Assembly (NCBI RefSeq): GCF_001428685.1
Contig: NZ_LMIK01000009.1
Coordinates: 153,242-217,241 of the forward strand
Length of the DNA: 64,000 nt
Reading direction: 5' to 3'
Origin: Lysobacter sp. Root76
Lineage (GTDB): Bacteria; Pseudomonadota; Gammaproteobacteria; Xanthomonadales; Xanthomonadaceae
Positions 1 through 11,104 of this stretch are shown here, one piece after another. The notes beneath the pieces were generated by a model, which was not told where the DNA came from, searched no databases, and was given only the letters and a program-made list of their open reading frames with translations. The translations under genes and the position numbers were made by a program. How positions within the stretch are numbered: the first letter of the stretch is position 1; each line of letters begins with the position of its first letter.

Positions 1-52
1 TCCTACAGGAGGCAGGCGGGTTACGAAACTGGCGCGGCGGGCGGGAGGCGGG

Positions 53-76
53 GTCGCGGCTTACGCCGCTCCTACC
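53..76. repeat. REP-like half element
   Basis: This stretch reads gtcgcggcttacgccgctcc, the same core seen in the paired REP palindromes near 21.7 kb and 57.2-57.6 kb. Only one arm is clear, with a short tcctac match at the window edge. The rest of the first 120 bases shows no gene. Confidence 0.6.
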
Positions 77-122
77 CCAAAGCCGGGAGCGTTCGTTGGC
101 GCTTGGGGGACGCCAGAAACGA

Positions 123-147
123 CGAAGCCCCGCATTGCGGGGCTTCG
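123..147 (-). terminator. Terminator after tRNA-Thr
   Basis: A perfect 11-bp stem (cgaagccccgc / gcggggcttcg) with a 3-nt loop lies just 3' of the tRNA on the minus strand. The downstream tract is only weakly T-rich, so termination is inferred from stem strength and position. Confidence 0.7.
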
Positions 148-154
148 AGGTGTT

Positions 155-230
155 TGGTGCCGGAAATAGGAATCGAACCTACGACCTCATCATTACGAAT
201 GACGCGCTCTACCAACTGAGCTATTCCGGC
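155..230 (-). tRNA. tRNA-Thr (anticodon CGT)
   Basis: The minus strand folds as a 76-nt cloverleaf with the CCA end encoded. The acceptor stem is GCCGGAA/TTCCGGC, the D-loop has AGTTGGTAGA, the anticodon stem is CGTCA/TGATG with loop TTCGTAA, and the T-arm carries GGTTCGATTCC. The CGU anticodon reads the Thr codon ACG, which is useful in a genome this GC-rich. A strong hairpin follows. Confidence 0.97.
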
Positions 231-361
231 GGTGTTGCGTGGCCCGGCCTTGCGGCGTGGGCCTCCGCGGACGGGCCGCGGGGGTGTGGATTGTAGGGTT
301 AGGCAGCAGGGCGGGTCAATTCAGACGGGGCGTTCGAGCGCCCTGCCCGGCCGCGGGCCGC

Positions 362-1312
362 TCAGCTGACCAGGCGCAGGCGCAGTTCCTTGGGCAGGGC
401 GAAGACCATGTCTTCGGGCTCGCCGTCGAGCTCGTTCACGCGCTCGGCGCCGAGTTCGCGCAGGCGTTCGATCACGCCGCGCACCAGCACTTCCGGGGCG
501 GAGGCGCCGGCGGTGATGCCGATGCGCTTGCGGCCCTGCACCCATTCGGGGTCGATCTCGACGGCGCCGTCGATCAGGTAAGCCTCCACGCCTTCGCGCT
601 CGGACAGTTCGCGCAGGCGGTTGGAGTTGGAGCTGTTGGGCGAGCCGACCACCAGCACCAGGTCGCAGTGGGCGGCCAGTTCGCGCACGGCGTCCTGGCG
701 GTTCTGGGTGGCGTAGCAGATGTCGTCGTGGCGCGGGCCCTGGATGGCGGGGAACTTGCTGCGCAGGGCCTCGATCACGCTGCGGGTGTCGTCCACCGAC
801 AGCGTGGTCTGGGTGGTGTAGGCGAGGTTTTCGGGCTGGTCGACCACGAGCGCGGCGACGTCGTCGGTGTCTTCGACCAGATAGATCCGGCCGGAACCGT
901 CTTCGCGCCGCCACTGGCCCATGGTGCCTTCGACTTCGGGGTGGCCTTCGTGGCCGATCAGGACCACGTCGCGGCCGGCGCGGCAATGCCGCGAGACTTC
1001 CAGATGGACCTTGGTCACCAGCGGGCAGGTCGCGTCGAAGATCTTGAGCGCGCGCCGTTCGGCTTCCTCGCGCACGGCCTTGGACACGCCGTGGGCGCTG
1101 AAGATCACGGTGGCGCCGTCGGGCACTTCGTCGAGTTCTTCGACGAAGATCGCGCCGCGGTGCTTGAGGTCGTCGACCACGAAGCGGTTGTGCACGACTT
1201 CGTGGCGCACGTAAATGGGCGCGCCGAGGGTCTCGATGGCGCGCTTGACGATCTCGATGGCGCGGTCGACGCCGGCGCAGAAGCCGCGAGGGTTGGCGAG
1301 CAGGACGTCCAT
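362..1312 (-). CDS. ispH: 4-hydroxy-3-methylbut-2-enyl diphosphate reductase
   Basis: This is the last enzyme of the MEP isoprenoid pathway. It reduces HMBPP to IPP and DMAPP in the cytoplasm using a [4Fe-4S] cluster. The 316-aa product opens with [18 protein letters not shown], which contains the first cluster Cys. The other two ligands lie in ATCPLV and CYATQNRQ, and the substrate-binding SSNSNRL is present. Length matches the family. It is the last gene of a minus-strand run murJ-ribF-ileS-lspA-ispH and starts 21 nt after the lspA stop, so it is probably cotranscribed. The lspA-ispH pairing is common in proteobacteria. Confidence 0.97.
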   Translation of the reverse strand: MDVLLANPRGFCAGVDRAIEIVKRAIETLGAPIYVRHEVVHNRFVVDDLKHRGAIFVEELDEVPDGATVIFSAHGVSKAVREEAERRALKIFDATCPLVTKVHLEVSRHCRAGRDVVLIGHEGHPEVEGTMGQWRREDGSGRIYLVEDTDDVAALVVDQPENLAYTTQTTLSVDDTRSVIEALRSKFPAIQGPRHDDICYATQNRQDAVRELAAHCDLVLVVGSPNSSNSNRLRELSEREGVEAYLIDGAVEIDPEWVQGRKRIGITAGASAPEVLVRGVIERLRELGAERVNELDGEPEDMVFALPKELRLRLVS

Positions 1313-1333
1313 GGGGCCGATTGTACTCCTGGC

Positions 1334-1846
1334 CTAGGCGGCGGGCTTGGAGGTGGGCTTGGCCGGCGCCGCGAACAGGCCGACCAGGGCGATGCCCACG
1401 GCGCCGGCGACGATCGCCGAATCGGCCAGGTTGAACGCGGGCCAGTAGTGGTCGCCCCAATGCCACTGGATGAAGTCGACCACGTGGCCGTGCATCAGCC
1501 GGTCCAGCACGTTGCCCAGGGCGCCGCCGATCACCAGCGCGTACGGCAGCGCGGTTTTCCAGTCGGTGCGTTCGGTGCGGCGCAGCCAGCTGGCCAGCAG
1601 GGCGCTGATCGCCACGGCCAGGACCACGAAGAAATACTTCTGCCAGCCGCCGGCATCGCTGAGGAAGCTGAAGGCGGCGCCGGTGTTGTAGGTGCGGTAC
1701 CAGTTCCAGACCCCTTCGATCACCGGGATCGCGGTGTACTCGGGCAGCGACGACAGCACCCACCACTTGCTGAGCTGGTCGAGCACGATCACCACGACCG
1801 AGACGATCAGCCAGGGCAGCGCGTTCTTGCTGGGGAGTTGCGGCAT
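1334..1846 (-). CDS. lspA: Lipoprotein signal peptidase (signal peptidase II)
   Basis: This inner-membrane aspartyl protease cleaves the signal peptide of diacylglyceryl-modified prolipoproteins, just before the lipidated Cys. The 170-aa protein has four hydrophobic segments. The catalytic Asp motifs are visible in GNVLDRL and FNLADSA. An in-frame ATG 33 codons upstream exists, but [12 protein letters not shown] is preferred because AGGAG stands 9 nt before it and it gives the normal family length. The window encodes several lipoprotein substrates (OmpA-like protein, second PstS, two immunity candidates). Confidence 0.95.
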   Translation of the reverse strand: MPQLPSKNALPWLIVSVVVIVLDQLSKWWVLSSLPEYTAIPVIEGVWNWYRTYNTGAAFSFLSDAGGWQKYFFVVLAVAISALLASWLRRTERTDWKTALPYALVIGGALGNVLDRLMHGHVVDFIQWHWGDHYWPAFNLADSAIVAGAVGIALVGLFAAPAKPTSKPAA

Positions 1847-1970
1847 CGTGTTGCGCTCCTGGTTGCGGTCGCGACCGGTCACCGGATGGAGGGATCCGCG
1901 CGCGGCGGATCCGGGGAGGTTGGGCTGCCGGCCCGCGTGGTTCAAACGCGGACCGGCGGTGGACGGCGGC

Positions 1971-4904
1971 TCAGAACCAGCGACGGTCCTCGCCGGCGCC
2001 GGCGACGTTGCTCACGCAGCGGCCGCACAGGTCCGGATGCGCGGCGTCGACGCCGACATCGGCACGGTAATGCCAGCAGCGCACGCACTTGGTCTTGGTC
2101 GTCGGCGCGGCGAGCACGGCGATGTCCTTGACCGCGTCGTCGGCGACGATCTCGACGTCGCCGCTGATGAACAGGAAACGCAGTTCGTCGGCGAACGGCG
2201 CCAGCCAGTTCTGGTCGGCGACGCCGCAGCGCAGCGCGATCTCGGCTTCGAGCGCGGCGCCGATCTTGCCTTCGGCGCGCATCGGTTCCAGGGTCTTGCT
2301 GACGTCGTCGCGCAGCGCGAGCAAGCGCGCGAAGTCTTCGGCCGACAGCGCCGCGTCGTCCGACAGCAGGGCCAGGCCGTCGTACCAGGTGGTGAACAGC
2401 ACGTTGCCTTCGCGCGCGCCGTGCTCGGTGTTGGCCGGCAGGTGGCGCCACATTTCGTCGGCGGTGAAGGCCAGGATCGGCGCGATCCAGCGCACGAAGG
2501 CCTCGGCGATGCGGTACATCGCGCTCTGCGCCGAGCGGCGGCCGCGCGAATCCTCCTGCATGGTGTACAGGCGGTCCTTGGTCACGTCCAGGTACAGCGA
2601 GCCCAGGTCGACGCTGCAGAAGTTCGACAGCGCCTGCACGATCTCGGCGAAGTCGTAGCGCTCGTAGGCGGCGGCGATGCGGTCCTGCAGTTCGGCGGCG
2701 CGGTGCACGATCCAGCGGTCCAGCGCGACCATGTCGTCGATCGCGACCAGGTGCTTCGCCGGGTCGAAACCGCTGAGGTTGCCGAGCAGGAAGCGCGCGG
2801 TGTTGCGGATGCGGCGGTAGACGTCGGCGTTTTGCTTGAGGATCTTGTCGGAGACCGTCATCTCGTTGCGGAATTCGGTCGAGGCCACCCACAGGCGCAG
2901 CACGTCCGCGCCCAGGGTGTCGGTGACCTTCTCCGGCGCGAGCGCGTTGAACATCGACTTCGACATCTTCTTGCCGTGTTCGTCGACGGTGAAGCCGTGG
3001 GTCAGCACCTGCCGGTACGGGGCGACGCCGTCCATGGCCACGCCGCTGAGCAGCGCGCTGTGGAACCAGCCGCGGTGCTGGTCGGAGCCTTCCAGGTAGA
3101 GGTCGGCCGGCTTGCGCAGGCCGTCCTGCGGGCGCTGGGCGAGCACGCATTCGTGGCTGGTGCCGGAGTCGAACCAGACGTCGAGGATGTCGTTGACCTT
3201 CTCGTAGTCGCCGGCCTCGTCGCCGAGCAGTTGTTCGGCGGTCATCGCGTACCAGGCGTCGGCGCCCTGCCCTTCGACCGCGTCGGCGACCTGGCGCATG
3301 ATCTGTCCGGTGCGCGGATGCGGCAGCCCGGTTTCGCGGTGGAAGAACAGCGCGATCGGCACGCCCCAGTAACGCTGGCGCGAGATCGTCCAGTCCGGAC
3401 GGCCTTCGATCATGTTGTAGATGCGCGCCTCGCCCCAGCCCGGCACCCAGGACACGCCCGGGATCGCGGCCAGCGCGTCGCGGCGCAGGCCGGCCTGCTC
3501 CATCGAAATGAACCACTGCGGCGTGGCGCGGAACACCACCGGCGTCTTGTGGCGCCAGCAATGCGGGTAGCTGTGCTTGATGCGGCCCATGGCCAGCAGC
3601 GCGCCGCGCTCGCGCAGCACTTCGACGATCAGCGGATCGATCTTGAAGATGTGCTGGCCGGCGAGGTCGCGGCCGGCGGCCGGCGGCGTCGACGGCAGGT
3701 ACAGGCCGCGCGCGTCGACCGGGTTGATCTGGGCGGCGGTGTAGCGCTCGACCAGGCCGTACTTCAGGCCGACCGCGTAGTCCTCCTGGCCGTGGCCGGG
3801 CGCGGTGTGGACGGCGCCGGTACCGGCGTCGATGGTGACGTGGTCGCCCAGCAGTACCGGGATCTCGCGCTCGTAGAACGGATGCTGCAGGCGCACGCCT
3901 TCGAACTCGGCGCCCTTGACGATCGGCGAGTCGTTGGCCTTGACGCTGTCGCCGTGCTTCAGCGCTTCGCGCTTGGCCAGATGGCCGAGGAAGTTCGCGG
4001 TCAGGTCGAACGCGACCAGCAGGTATTCCGGCCGCTGGCCGTCTTCCTTGAACAGGTCTTCGGCGCCCGGCTGCACCTTCACCAGCACGTAGTCGACCTC
4101 CGGCCCCAGCGTCACCGCCAGGCTGGCCGGCAGGGTCCACGGCGTGGTGGTCCAGATCGGCACCGACAGCGGTGCGCCGTCGTCTTCGAGCCCGAACGCG
4201 TCGAACACGCGCTTGCGGTCGAGCACCGGATAGCGCACGTAGATCTCGGTGGATTCCTTGTCCTGGTATTCGATCTCGGCTTCGGCCAGGGCCGAGCCGC
4301 AATCGAAGCACCAATGCACCGGCTTGGAGCCGCGCACCAGGTGGCCGCGATCGACGATCTTGGCCAGCGAACGCATGATGTCCGCCTCGTAGCGGAAATC
4401 CATGGTCCGGTAGGGGTTATCCCAATCGCCGGTCACGCCCAGGCGCTTGAAGCCGCGGCGCTGGATGTCGATCTGGGTGGTCGCGTATTCGCGGCACTTG
4501 GCGCGGAATTCGGCGGCGTCGAGTTTTTCGCCGACCTTGCCGAACTCCTTCTCGACCTTGTGCTCGATCGGCAGGCCGTGGCAGTCCCAGCCCGGCACGT
4601 AGGGCGCGTCGAAGCCGGCCAGCAGCTTGGACTTGATCACGATGTCCTTGAGCACCTTGTTGACCGCGTGGCCGACGTGGATCTCGCCGTTCGCGTACGG
4701 CGGGCCGTCGTGCAGCACGAAGCTGCGCTCGCGGCCGCCGGTCTTCTCGCGAATGCGCTGGTACAGACCCTCGCTCTCCCAGCGCGCCAGGGTTTCCGGC
4801 TCGCGCTTGGGCAGGTCGCCACGCATCGGGAAATCGGTCGCCGGCAGCAGCAAGCTGGCCTTGTAGGCGTTGCCGGGGGCGGATTGGCTCGGGTCGTTGG
4901 TCAC
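1971..4904 (-). CDS. ileS: Isoleucine--tRNA ligase
   Basis: This class Ia aminoacyl-tRNA synthetase charges tRNA-Ile and edits misactivated valine. The 977-aa product has the HIGH-type motif ([11 protein letters not shown], about residue 80), the editing domain in the middle, the KMSKS loop (KKMSKSMFN, about residue 640), and a C-terminal zinc finger made of CVRCW and CGRC. The length is slightly above the E. coli enzyme (938 aa), owing to small insertions. It starts 8 nt after the ribF stop and the next gene is lspA, the usual gammaproteobacterial order. Confidence 0.97.
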   Translation of the reverse strand: MTNDPSQSAPGNAYKASLLLPATDFPMRGDLPKREPETLARWESEGLYQRIREKTGGRERSFVLHDGPPYANGEIHVGHAVNKVLKDIVIKSKLLAGFDAPYVPGWDCHGLPIEHKVEKEFGKVGEKLDAAEFRAKCREYATTQIDIQRRGFKRLGVTGDWDNPYRTMDFRYEADIMRSLAKIVDRGHLVRGSKPVHWCFDCGSALAEAEIEYQDKESTEIYVRYPVLDRKRVFDAFGLEDDGAPLSVPIWTTTPWTLPASLAVTLGPEVDYVLVKVQPGAEDLFKEDGQRPEYLLVAFDLTANFLGHLAKREALKHGDSVKANDSPIVKGAEFEGVRLQHPFYEREIPVLLGDHVTIDAGTGAVHTAPGHGQEDYAVGLKYGLVERYTAAQINPVDARGLYLPSTPPAAGRDLAGQHIFKIDPLIVEVLRERGALLAMGRIKHSYPHCWRHKTPVVFRATPQWFISMEQAGLRRDALAAIPGVSWVPGWGEARIYNMIEGRPDWTISRQRYWGVPIALFFHRETGLPHPRTGQIMRQVADAVEGQGADAWYAMTAEQLLGDEAGDYEKVNDILDVWFDSGTSHECVLAQRPQDGLRKPADLYLEGSDQHRGWFHSALLSGVAMDGVAPYRQVLTHGFTVDEHGKKMSKSMFNALAPEKVTDTLGADVLRLWVASTEFRNEMTVSDKILKQNADVYRRIRNTARFLLGNLSGFDPAKHLVAIDDMVALDRWIVHRAAELQDRIAAAYERYDFAEIVQALSNFCSVDLGSLYLDVTKDRLYTMQEDSRGRRSAQSAMYRIAEAFVRWIAPILAFTADEMWRHLPANTEHGAREGNVLFTTWYDGLALLSDDAALSAEDFARLLALRDDVSKTLEPMRAEGKIGAALEAEIALRCGVADQNWLAPFADELRFLFISGDVEIVADDAVKDIAVLAAPTTKTKCVRCWHYRADVGVDAAHPDLCGRCVSNVAGAGEDRRWF

Positions 4905-4912
4905 AGCGGGTC

Positions 4913-5944
4913 TCAGGCAGTTTTCTCGGCCGCGCTCGCGGCCTGGGCCGGCGACGCGGACGCACGTCGAAGGTCGGGGGACGAATGCGGTGCGGGGAAT
5001 GGGCGGCGTTGCGCATCGAGCAGCAGCGACTCGCGCGCCTGGGCGGCGTCGCGGTGCATCTGCTGGGTCAGCGACGCCAGATCGGGGAACTTGAGTTCGG
5101 CGCGCAGGTGCGCGACGAACTCGACTTCGATCCTGCGACCGTACAGGTCGCCGTCGAAGTCGAACAGATGCGCTTCGAGCAAGGGCTCGACGCCGTCGAC
5201 CGTGGGCCGCGTGCCCAGGCTGGACACCGAGGCCCAGGGGTGATCGCCGACGCCGTGCACCCAGGTCGCGTAGATGCCCGACAGCGCCGGGGTCTTGCCG
5301 CCGAAGCGCAGGTTGGCGGTCGGGAAACCCAGGGTGCGGCCGAGCTGCCGGCCGCGCACCACCCGCCCGCCGATCGCGTACGGGCGCCCGAGCAGCGGCG
5401 CGGCGGCGGCGAAATCGCCGGCCAGCAGCGCGGCGCGGATGCGGGTGCTGGAGACGCGTTCGCCGTCGTGATGGACCGGATCGATCTCGTGGGCGCCGAA
5501 GCCGCAGCTTTCGCCGAGGCGGCGCAGCAGGTCGATGTCGCCGCCGCGGGCCTTGCCGAAACGGAACTCCGGACCGACCCAGACCTCGCGCGCGCCCAGC
5601 CGCTCGACCAGGACCTTGCGCACGAAATCCTCGCCGCTCAGGCCGCTGAGGCGGGTGTTGAAGCGCAGCAGGCCGACCTGGTCAGCGTCCAGCGCCAGCA
5701 GGCCCTCGGCCTTGGCGCGCGGCAGCAGCAGGCGCGGCGGCGGCGCGGACGGGGCGAAGAATTCGCGCGGCAGCGGTTCGAAGCTCAGCGCCACCGCCTG
5801 CACGCCCAAGGCGCGCGCACGCGCGACCGTGTGGCGCACCAGCGCGCGATGCCCGAGGTGCAGGCCATCGAAGGCGCCGATGCAGACCACACTGCCGTGC
5901 GGGCAACGGAGCCCGCCCTCGACGTCACGAAACAGCCTGCTCAT
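4913..5944 (-). CDS. ribF: Bifunctional riboflavin kinase / FAD synthetase
   Basis: It phosphorylates riboflavin to FMN and adenylates FMN to FAD. The 343-aa protein has an N-terminal nucleotidyltransferase domain with [14 protein letters not shown] (residues about 23-36) and SSTRIR, and a C-terminal riboflavin kinase domain with GRPYAIGG and LGFPTANL. The C-terminal tail of about 30 residues is Ala/Ser-rich and looks like a lineage-specific extension. It lies between murJ and ileS, as in many proteobacteria. Confidence 0.96.
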   Translation of the reverse strand: MSRLFRDVEGGLRCPHGSVVCIGAFDGLHLGHRALVRHTVARARALGVQAVALSFEPLPREFFAPSAPPPRLLLPRAKAEGLLALDADQVGLLRFNTRLSGLSGEDFVRKVLVERLGAREVWVGPEFRFGKARGGDIDLLRRLGESCGFGAHEIDPVHHDGERVSSTRIRAALLAGDFAAAAPLLGRPYAIGGRVVRGRQLGRTLGFPTANLRFGGKTPALSGIYATWVHGVGDHPWASVSSLGTRPTVDGVEPLLEAHLFDFDGDLYGRRIEVEFVAHLRAELKFPDLASLTQQMHRDAAQARESLLLDAQRRPFPAPHSSPDLRRASASPAQAASAAEKTA

Positions 5945-6045
5945 TGAATTTGGCGTGGGGGACCGGCTCGAAACAGCCAGTTAGAAGGATGAATGAGGAA
6001 GTATAGCCGCCGCGGGCGGCTCTCAAGCCGCCCGCCGCCGCTCGT

Positions 6046-7677
6046 TCAATGTCCGCGCAGGTGGTGCGGGCGGATGCCCTGCAGCCACAGCGCCGCGCCG
6101 TAGACCGCACCGCCGGCGCCCACCACCACCGCCAGCTTCCAGCCGCGCTCCCACCACGGCCAGCCGGTCCAGCCCTGCCACAGCCACAGCAGGGCCAGCA
6201 CCACCGCGCTCATCGCCAGCGCCGCGATCCCGATCTGACGCAGGAAACGGCCCCAGCCGGGCTGGCGCGCATAGACCCTGGCGCGGCGCAGGTACCAGGC
6301 CAGTTGCAGCGCGTTGGTCCAGCCCGCGATCGCGATCGCCAGCGCCAGGCAGGCGTGCGCGCCCGGGACTTCGCCCAGGGCCTCGCGCAGATGGCCGCCG
6401 CTGCGCGCGAGCGCGGCCTGGCCGACGTCGGTGAAGTACAGCGCGCTCAGCAGCAGCGCCACGGTCGCGGTCAGGTTCACGATCACCGACACCACCGCCG
6501 ATTTCACCGGGGTCTTGGTGTCCTGGCGCGCGTAGAACGCCGGCGCCAGCACCTTGACCAGCAGGAAGGCCGGCACCGCGGTCGATTGCGCCATCAGGCT
6601 CAGGCGGATCATCGCGGTGTCGCCGGGGCTGAGGCGGCCGTACTGGAATAGGGTCGCGATCAGCGCCTCGGCGCACAGCACCAGGCCCAGGCAGGCCGGC
6701 ACGCCGATCAGCAGGCACAGCCGGAAACCCCAATCCAGGCCCTTGGAGAAGCCCTGCGGGTCGGTCGCGGCATGGCGCTTGGACAGGTGCGGCAGGATCA
6801 CCGTGCCGATCGCGACGCCGAACATGCCCAGCGGGAATTCCAGCAAGCGGTCGGTGAGGTACAGCCAGGTCACGCTGCCGGCGATCAGGAACGAGGCCAG
6901 TGCGGTGTTCAGCAGCAGGTTGAGCTGCGCCACCGAGGAGCCGAACAGGGTCGGCACCATCAGCCGCATGATCTTGCGCACGCCGGCATGCGCGGCGCCC
7001 CAGCGCGGCCGCGGCAGCAGGCCCAGCTTGGCCAGCGCCGGCAATTGGAACGCCAGCTGCAGGACGCCGGCGACGAACACGCCCCAGGCCAGCGCCAGCA
7101 CCGGATTCAGCCCCCATGGCTTCATCAGCGGCACCGCGCTGACCGCCGCGGCGATCATCGACAAGTTCAGCAGCACCGGCGACAGGGCCGGGATCGCGAA
7201 GCGCTCGTAGCTGTTGAGGATGCCGCCGGCCAGCGAGGCCAGCGAGATGAACAAGGCGTAGGGGAAGGTGATCTGCAGCATCTGGGTGGCGAGCCGGTAC
7301 TGCTCGCTGCCCGGCTCGAAGCCCGGCGCGAACAGCTGCATCACCCAGGGCGCGGCCAGCACCACCACCGCGGTCAGCACCAGCAGCGCGGCCGCCAGGG
7401 TGCCGGCGACGCGATCGACCAGGTCCTTGACCGCGGCGTGGTCCCGGTTCTCCTTGTACTCGGCCAGGACCGGCACGAAGGCCATCGAGAACGAGCCCTC
7501 GGCCGACAGCCGGCGCAGGAAATTCGGGATGCGGAACGCGATGAAGAACGCGTCCATGGCCGGGCTGGCGCCGAACTGCCAGGCGTAGACCTGGTCGCGG
7601 ACCAGGCCGGAGACCCGCGAAATCAGGGTCATGGCGCTGAAAATGGCCGAAGACCGCAGCAGACCGCCCTTGCTCAT
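6046..7677 (-). CDS. murJ: Lipid II flippase MurJ
   Basis: This integral membrane MOP-superfamily flippase moves lipid II across the inner membrane for peptidoglycan synthesis. The 543-aa product begins MSKGGLLRSSAIFSAMTLIS and carries the family signature SRVSGLVRDQ, with about 14 hydrophobic segments. The reading frame extends upstream to 7968, but that extension would overlap the rpsT promoter and start and is not MurJ-like. MSKGG gives the family length. It is the first gene of the murJ-ribF-ileS-lspA-ispH run, divergent from rpsT. Confidence 0.94.
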   Translation of the reverse strand: MSKGGLLRSSAIFSAMTLISRVSGLVRDQVYAWQFGASPAMDAFFIAFRIPNFLRRLSAEGSFSMAFVPVLAEYKENRDHAAVKDLVDRVAGTLAAALLVLTAVVVLAAPWVMQLFAPGFEPGSEQYRLATQMLQITFPYALFISLASLAGGILNSYERFAIPALSPVLLNLSMIAAAVSAVPLMKPWGLNPVLALAWGVFVAGVLQLAFQLPALAKLGLLPRPRWGAAHAGVRKIMRLMVPTLFGSSVAQLNLLLNTALASFLIAGSVTWLYLTDRLLEFPLGMFGVAIGTVILPHLSKRHAATDPQGFSKGLDWGFRLCLLIGVPACLGLVLCAEALIATLFQYGRLSPGDTAMIRLSLMAQSTAVPAFLLVKVLAPAFYARQDTKTPVKSAVVSVIVNLTATVALLLSALYFTDVGQAALARSGGHLREALGEVPGAHACLALAIAIAGWTNALQLAWYLRRARVYARQPGWGRFLRQIGIAALAMSAVVLALLWLWQGWTGWPWWERGWKLAVVVGAGGAVYGAALWLQGIRPHHLRGH

Positions 7678-7716
7678 CGGGCGCCCCCGGCCGTTTCCGG
7701 CAGGGCGGCGGCGCAG

Positions 7717-7745
7717 TTGACGCAAGTCACTGAATCGGCCATACT
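7717..7745 (+). promoter_or_regulatory. Sigma-70 type promoter of rpsT
   Basis: TTGACG and CATACT are separated by exactly 17 bp, about 80 nt before the rpsT start and in the divergent region with murJ. This is one of the better consensus matches in the window. Confidence 0.6.
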
Positions 7746-7825
7746 TTTGGGTCTGATTTTCCGCAATTGCATTTTTGCACCCAGTTCCATCACAGCTTTC
7801 AACCAAATTTTCCAGGAAACCACCC

Positions 7826-8095
7826 GTGGCAAACATCAAGTCCGCCAAGAAGCGCGCCAAGCAGACGGTCGTCCGCAATGCCCGTAACGCCAGCCAGCGT
7901 TCGATGCTGCGTACCGCCGTGAAGAAGGTGCTGAAGGCCCTCGGCGAGAACGACGCCGCCGGTGCCAAGTCCGCGTTCGACGTCGCTCAGCCGATCCTCG
8001 ACCGTTTCAGCTCCCGTGGCCTGATCCACAAGAACAAGGCCGCGCGCCACAAGAGCCGCCTGACGGCTCGCATCAAGGCGCTGTCCGCCGCCTGA
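7826..8095 (+). CDS. rpsT: 30S ribosomal protein S20
   Basis: This 16S rRNA-binding protein of the small subunit is 89 aa, Lys/Arg/Ala-rich and helical. It starts [13 protein letters not shown]. The start is GTG at 7826, with AGGA about 8 nt before it; the frame also has an upstream ATG at 7775 that would add 17 non-S20 residues. The sequence ANIKSAKKR is characteristic of the family N-terminus. It is monocistronic, with its own promoter and terminator. Confidence 0.96.
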   Translation: MANIKSAKKRAKQTVVRNARNASQRSMLRTAVKKVLKALGENDAAGAKSAFDVAQPILDRFSSRGLIHKNKAARHKSRLTARIKALSAA

Positions 8096-8130
8096 TGCAG
8101 CGCTCGCGGCTACGGTCGCGACGGTCCGCG

Positions 8131-8155
8131 AAAACCCGGCTTCGGCCGGGTTTTT
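8131..8155 (+). terminator. Intrinsic terminator of rpsT
   Basis: A 10-bp stem AAAACCCGGC/GCCGGGTTTT with a TTCG loop is followed by a short T tract, 35 nt after the rpsT stop. The remainder of the gap to 8360 shows no gene. Confidence 0.85.
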
Positions 8156-8360
8156 GCTTTTCCGGGTCGGGTGGGCCGCGGCACTCGCCGCTGCGGATGC
8201 GGACATGCGGCCGATCATCGGCCGCATCGGTGAAGCGATCGAGAAGTCGCGCACGCGCGGTCGTGCGCCCTCGCCCGTTGCGCCCGTAGCGGCGCGCGCG
8301 AATACGCATGGCGCGCGCTGCGCGCCGGATCGGATCGGATCGGAAAGTCGAGCCCGCGGC

Positions 8361-9557
<1,197 letters not shown>

Positions 9558-9566
9558 CCTTGAAAC

Positions 9567-9589
9567 AAAAAGCCCCGCCGAAGCGGGGC
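9567..9589 (-). terminator. Terminator of rplU-rpmA
   Basis: On the minus strand, a 7-bp stem GCCCCGC/GCGGGGC with a TTCG loop is followed by five T residues, 24 nt after the rpmA stop. Confidence 0.8.
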
Positions 9590-9613
9590 CCTTCGCGAAC
9601 CAGCGCTTCGGGA

Positions 9614-9868
9614 TTAGCCGACGACGCTGACGGTGCGGCGCTTCTTCAGGCCCTTGACCGAGAACTCGACCTTGCCGTCGACCAGCGCGAACAAGGTGTG
9701 GTCACGGCCGAGGCCGACGCCGGCGCCCGGGTGGAACTGGGTGCCGCGCTGGCGCACGATGATGTTGCCGGCCTCGATGGCCTGGCCGCCGTAGATCTTC
9801 ACGCCCAGGTACTTCGGGTTGGAGTCGCGGCCGTTGCGGGTAGAACCTACGCCCTTTTTATGTGCCAT
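9614..9868 (-). CDS. rpmA: 50S ribosomal protein L27
   Basis: L27 is a large-subunit protein whose N-terminus reaches the peptidyl transferase centre. The 84-aa product begins [19 protein letters not shown], typical of the non-processed gammaproteobacterial form (no Firmicutes-like N-terminal extension). It lies 12 nt after rplU and is cotranscribed with it. Confidence 0.97.
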   Translation of the reverse strand: MAHKKGVGSTRNGRDSNPKYLGVKIYGGQAIEAGNIIVRQRGTQFHPGAGVGLGRDHTLFALVDGKVEFSVKGLKKRRTVSVVG

Positions 9869-9880
9869 GGCTGCTGCTCC

Positions 9881-10201
9881 TTACTTGTTGTCACCACCGG
9901 CGATGCCGGTGATTTCGATTTCGGTGTAGTGCTGACGGTGGCCCATCTGCTTGCGATGGTGCTTACGACGGCGGAACTTGACGATGCGCACCTTGTCGGC
10001 GCGGCCGTGGCCGACGACCTTGGCGGTGACGCTGGCGCCCTTGAGCGCGTCGCCGAGTTTCACGCCTTCGCCATCGCCCAGCATCAGGACGGTGTCAAAC
10101 TTGATCTCGCTGCCGGCTTCGACATCGAGCAGCTCGACGCGGAGCGTCTCGCCTTGCATCACGCGGTATTGCTTACCGCCGGTGACCAGTACTGCGTACA
10201 T
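9881..10201 (-). CDS. rplU: 50S ribosomal protein L21
   Basis: L21 is a 23S rRNA-binding large-subunit protein. The 106-aa product starts [14 protein letters not shown], the family signature, and contains the basic segment [15 protein letters not shown] that binds rRNA. It is the first gene of rplU-rpmA, with a clear promoter about 65-95 nt upstream. Confidence 0.97.
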   Translation of the reverse strand: MYAVLVTGGKQYRVMQGETLRVELLDVEAGSEIKFDTVLMLGDGEGVKLGDALKGASVTAKVVGHGRADKVRIVKFRRRKHHRKQMGHRQHYTEIEITGIAGGDNK

Positions 10202-10266
10202 GACCGGTATTCCTCTGTAGTTATTTTGGTCGCTGCCGCACCCAAACGCGGGCGGACAGAAGCGGA

Positions 10267-10295
10267 ATTGTAGGCGCTTCAGCTAGTTGGAGCAA
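10267..10295 (-). promoter_or_regulatory. Sigma-70 type promoter of rplU-rpmA
   Basis: On the minus strand, TTGCTC and TACAAT are separated by 17 bp. The predicted start leaves a leader of roughly 60 nt before rplU. Confidence 0.6.
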
Positions 10296-10414
10296 CTACC
10301 CCCTGCCCCGGAACCCGGGCCTGGCCGCCTGCCGCGGCCTTAACGCGTCTCATGTTGTATTGAAGACGCTGCGAAGGACCCCGTGGCAGGCCTATCCGCG
10401 CGGGGGACCGATTC

Positions 10415-11104
10415 ATGTTCGAACATCTGCTGGACCAGGTCGCGAGCCGTTACGGCCTCAACCCGGACCAGGCCCTGCGCCTGCTGGCGGCCTGGAAGGA
10501 CCGGATCTTCGACCCCGCGCGCGGCGGCCCGTCGGGCTTCGTGCAGGCCTTCCGGGCCCAGGGCCTGGAGGACCTGGCGGCGTCCTGGATCGCCCCCGGC
10601 CCCAACCGCCCCTTGACCGCGGACCAGCTGGAGCGGGTGTTCGGCGAGTCGGAGATCGCCGCCCTGGCCCGGATCCTGGACCTGCCGGCCGCGGCCGTGG
10701 CCAGCGCCTCGGCCGCGATCCTGCCCGAGGCGGTCGACAGCCTGGGCGAGGACGACCGCTGGCACGGCGGCCATGACCTGGGCCGCGAAGGCGAGTGGCC
10801 GGACCCGCAGGAGCCGGGATCCGGTTTCGAATCGTCGTGGCCGGGAGCGCTCGCAGCGGGATCGCCCGTAACAGGGTCGGCGGCGACCAGCTCCGACGAG
10901 CCGGTCGAACCCGCACCCATCGGCCTGCATCCGGTACGCGACACCGGCCCCAGTCCGTTCGCGGCCAGCGACGCCCCGCTCTACCGCGCCGAAGACGATC
11001 CGCTGCCGCGACCGCGGCATCGACATTCGTACTGGCGCCGCCTGTGGCCGTGGCTGTTGTTGTTCGCGCTGCTGGGGGCAATCGCGTTGCTGCTGCGCGG
11101 TTGA
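10415..11104 (+). CDS. DUF937 / YidB-like protein with C-terminal membrane anchor
   Basis: The function is not known. The 229-aa product has an N-terminal region of about 110 residues resembling the YidB/DUF937 family: paired helical segments with GESEIAALARILDLP and an ILPEAVDSLGEDD end that matches the usual LPEvvD pattern. A Pro/Gly-rich linker follows, and then a single C-terminal transmembrane helix (WPWLLLFALLGAIALLL) behind an Arg-rich stretch, suggesting a cytoplasmic N-terminus tethered to the inner membrane. A gggga ribosome site precedes the ATG. Confidence 0.7.
   Translation: MFEHLLDQVASRYGLNPDQALRLLAAWKDRIFDPARGGPSGFVQAFRAQGLEDLAASWIAPGPNRPLTADQLERVFGESEIAALARILDLPAAAVASASAAILPEAVDSLGEDDRWHGGHDLGREGEWPDPQEPGSGFESSWPGALAAGSPVTGSAATSSDEPVEPAPIGLHPVRDTGPSPFAASDAPLYRAEDDPLPRPRHRHSYWRRLWPWLLLFALLGAIALLLRG

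Noticed and set aside
1692-5243. 1183-codon open frame opposite ileS and ribF
   Set aside because: It is the antisense shadow of two well-conserved genes. Composition is rich in Arg, Val, Gly, His and Asp without domain motifs, as expected from the GC-rich third-position bias.
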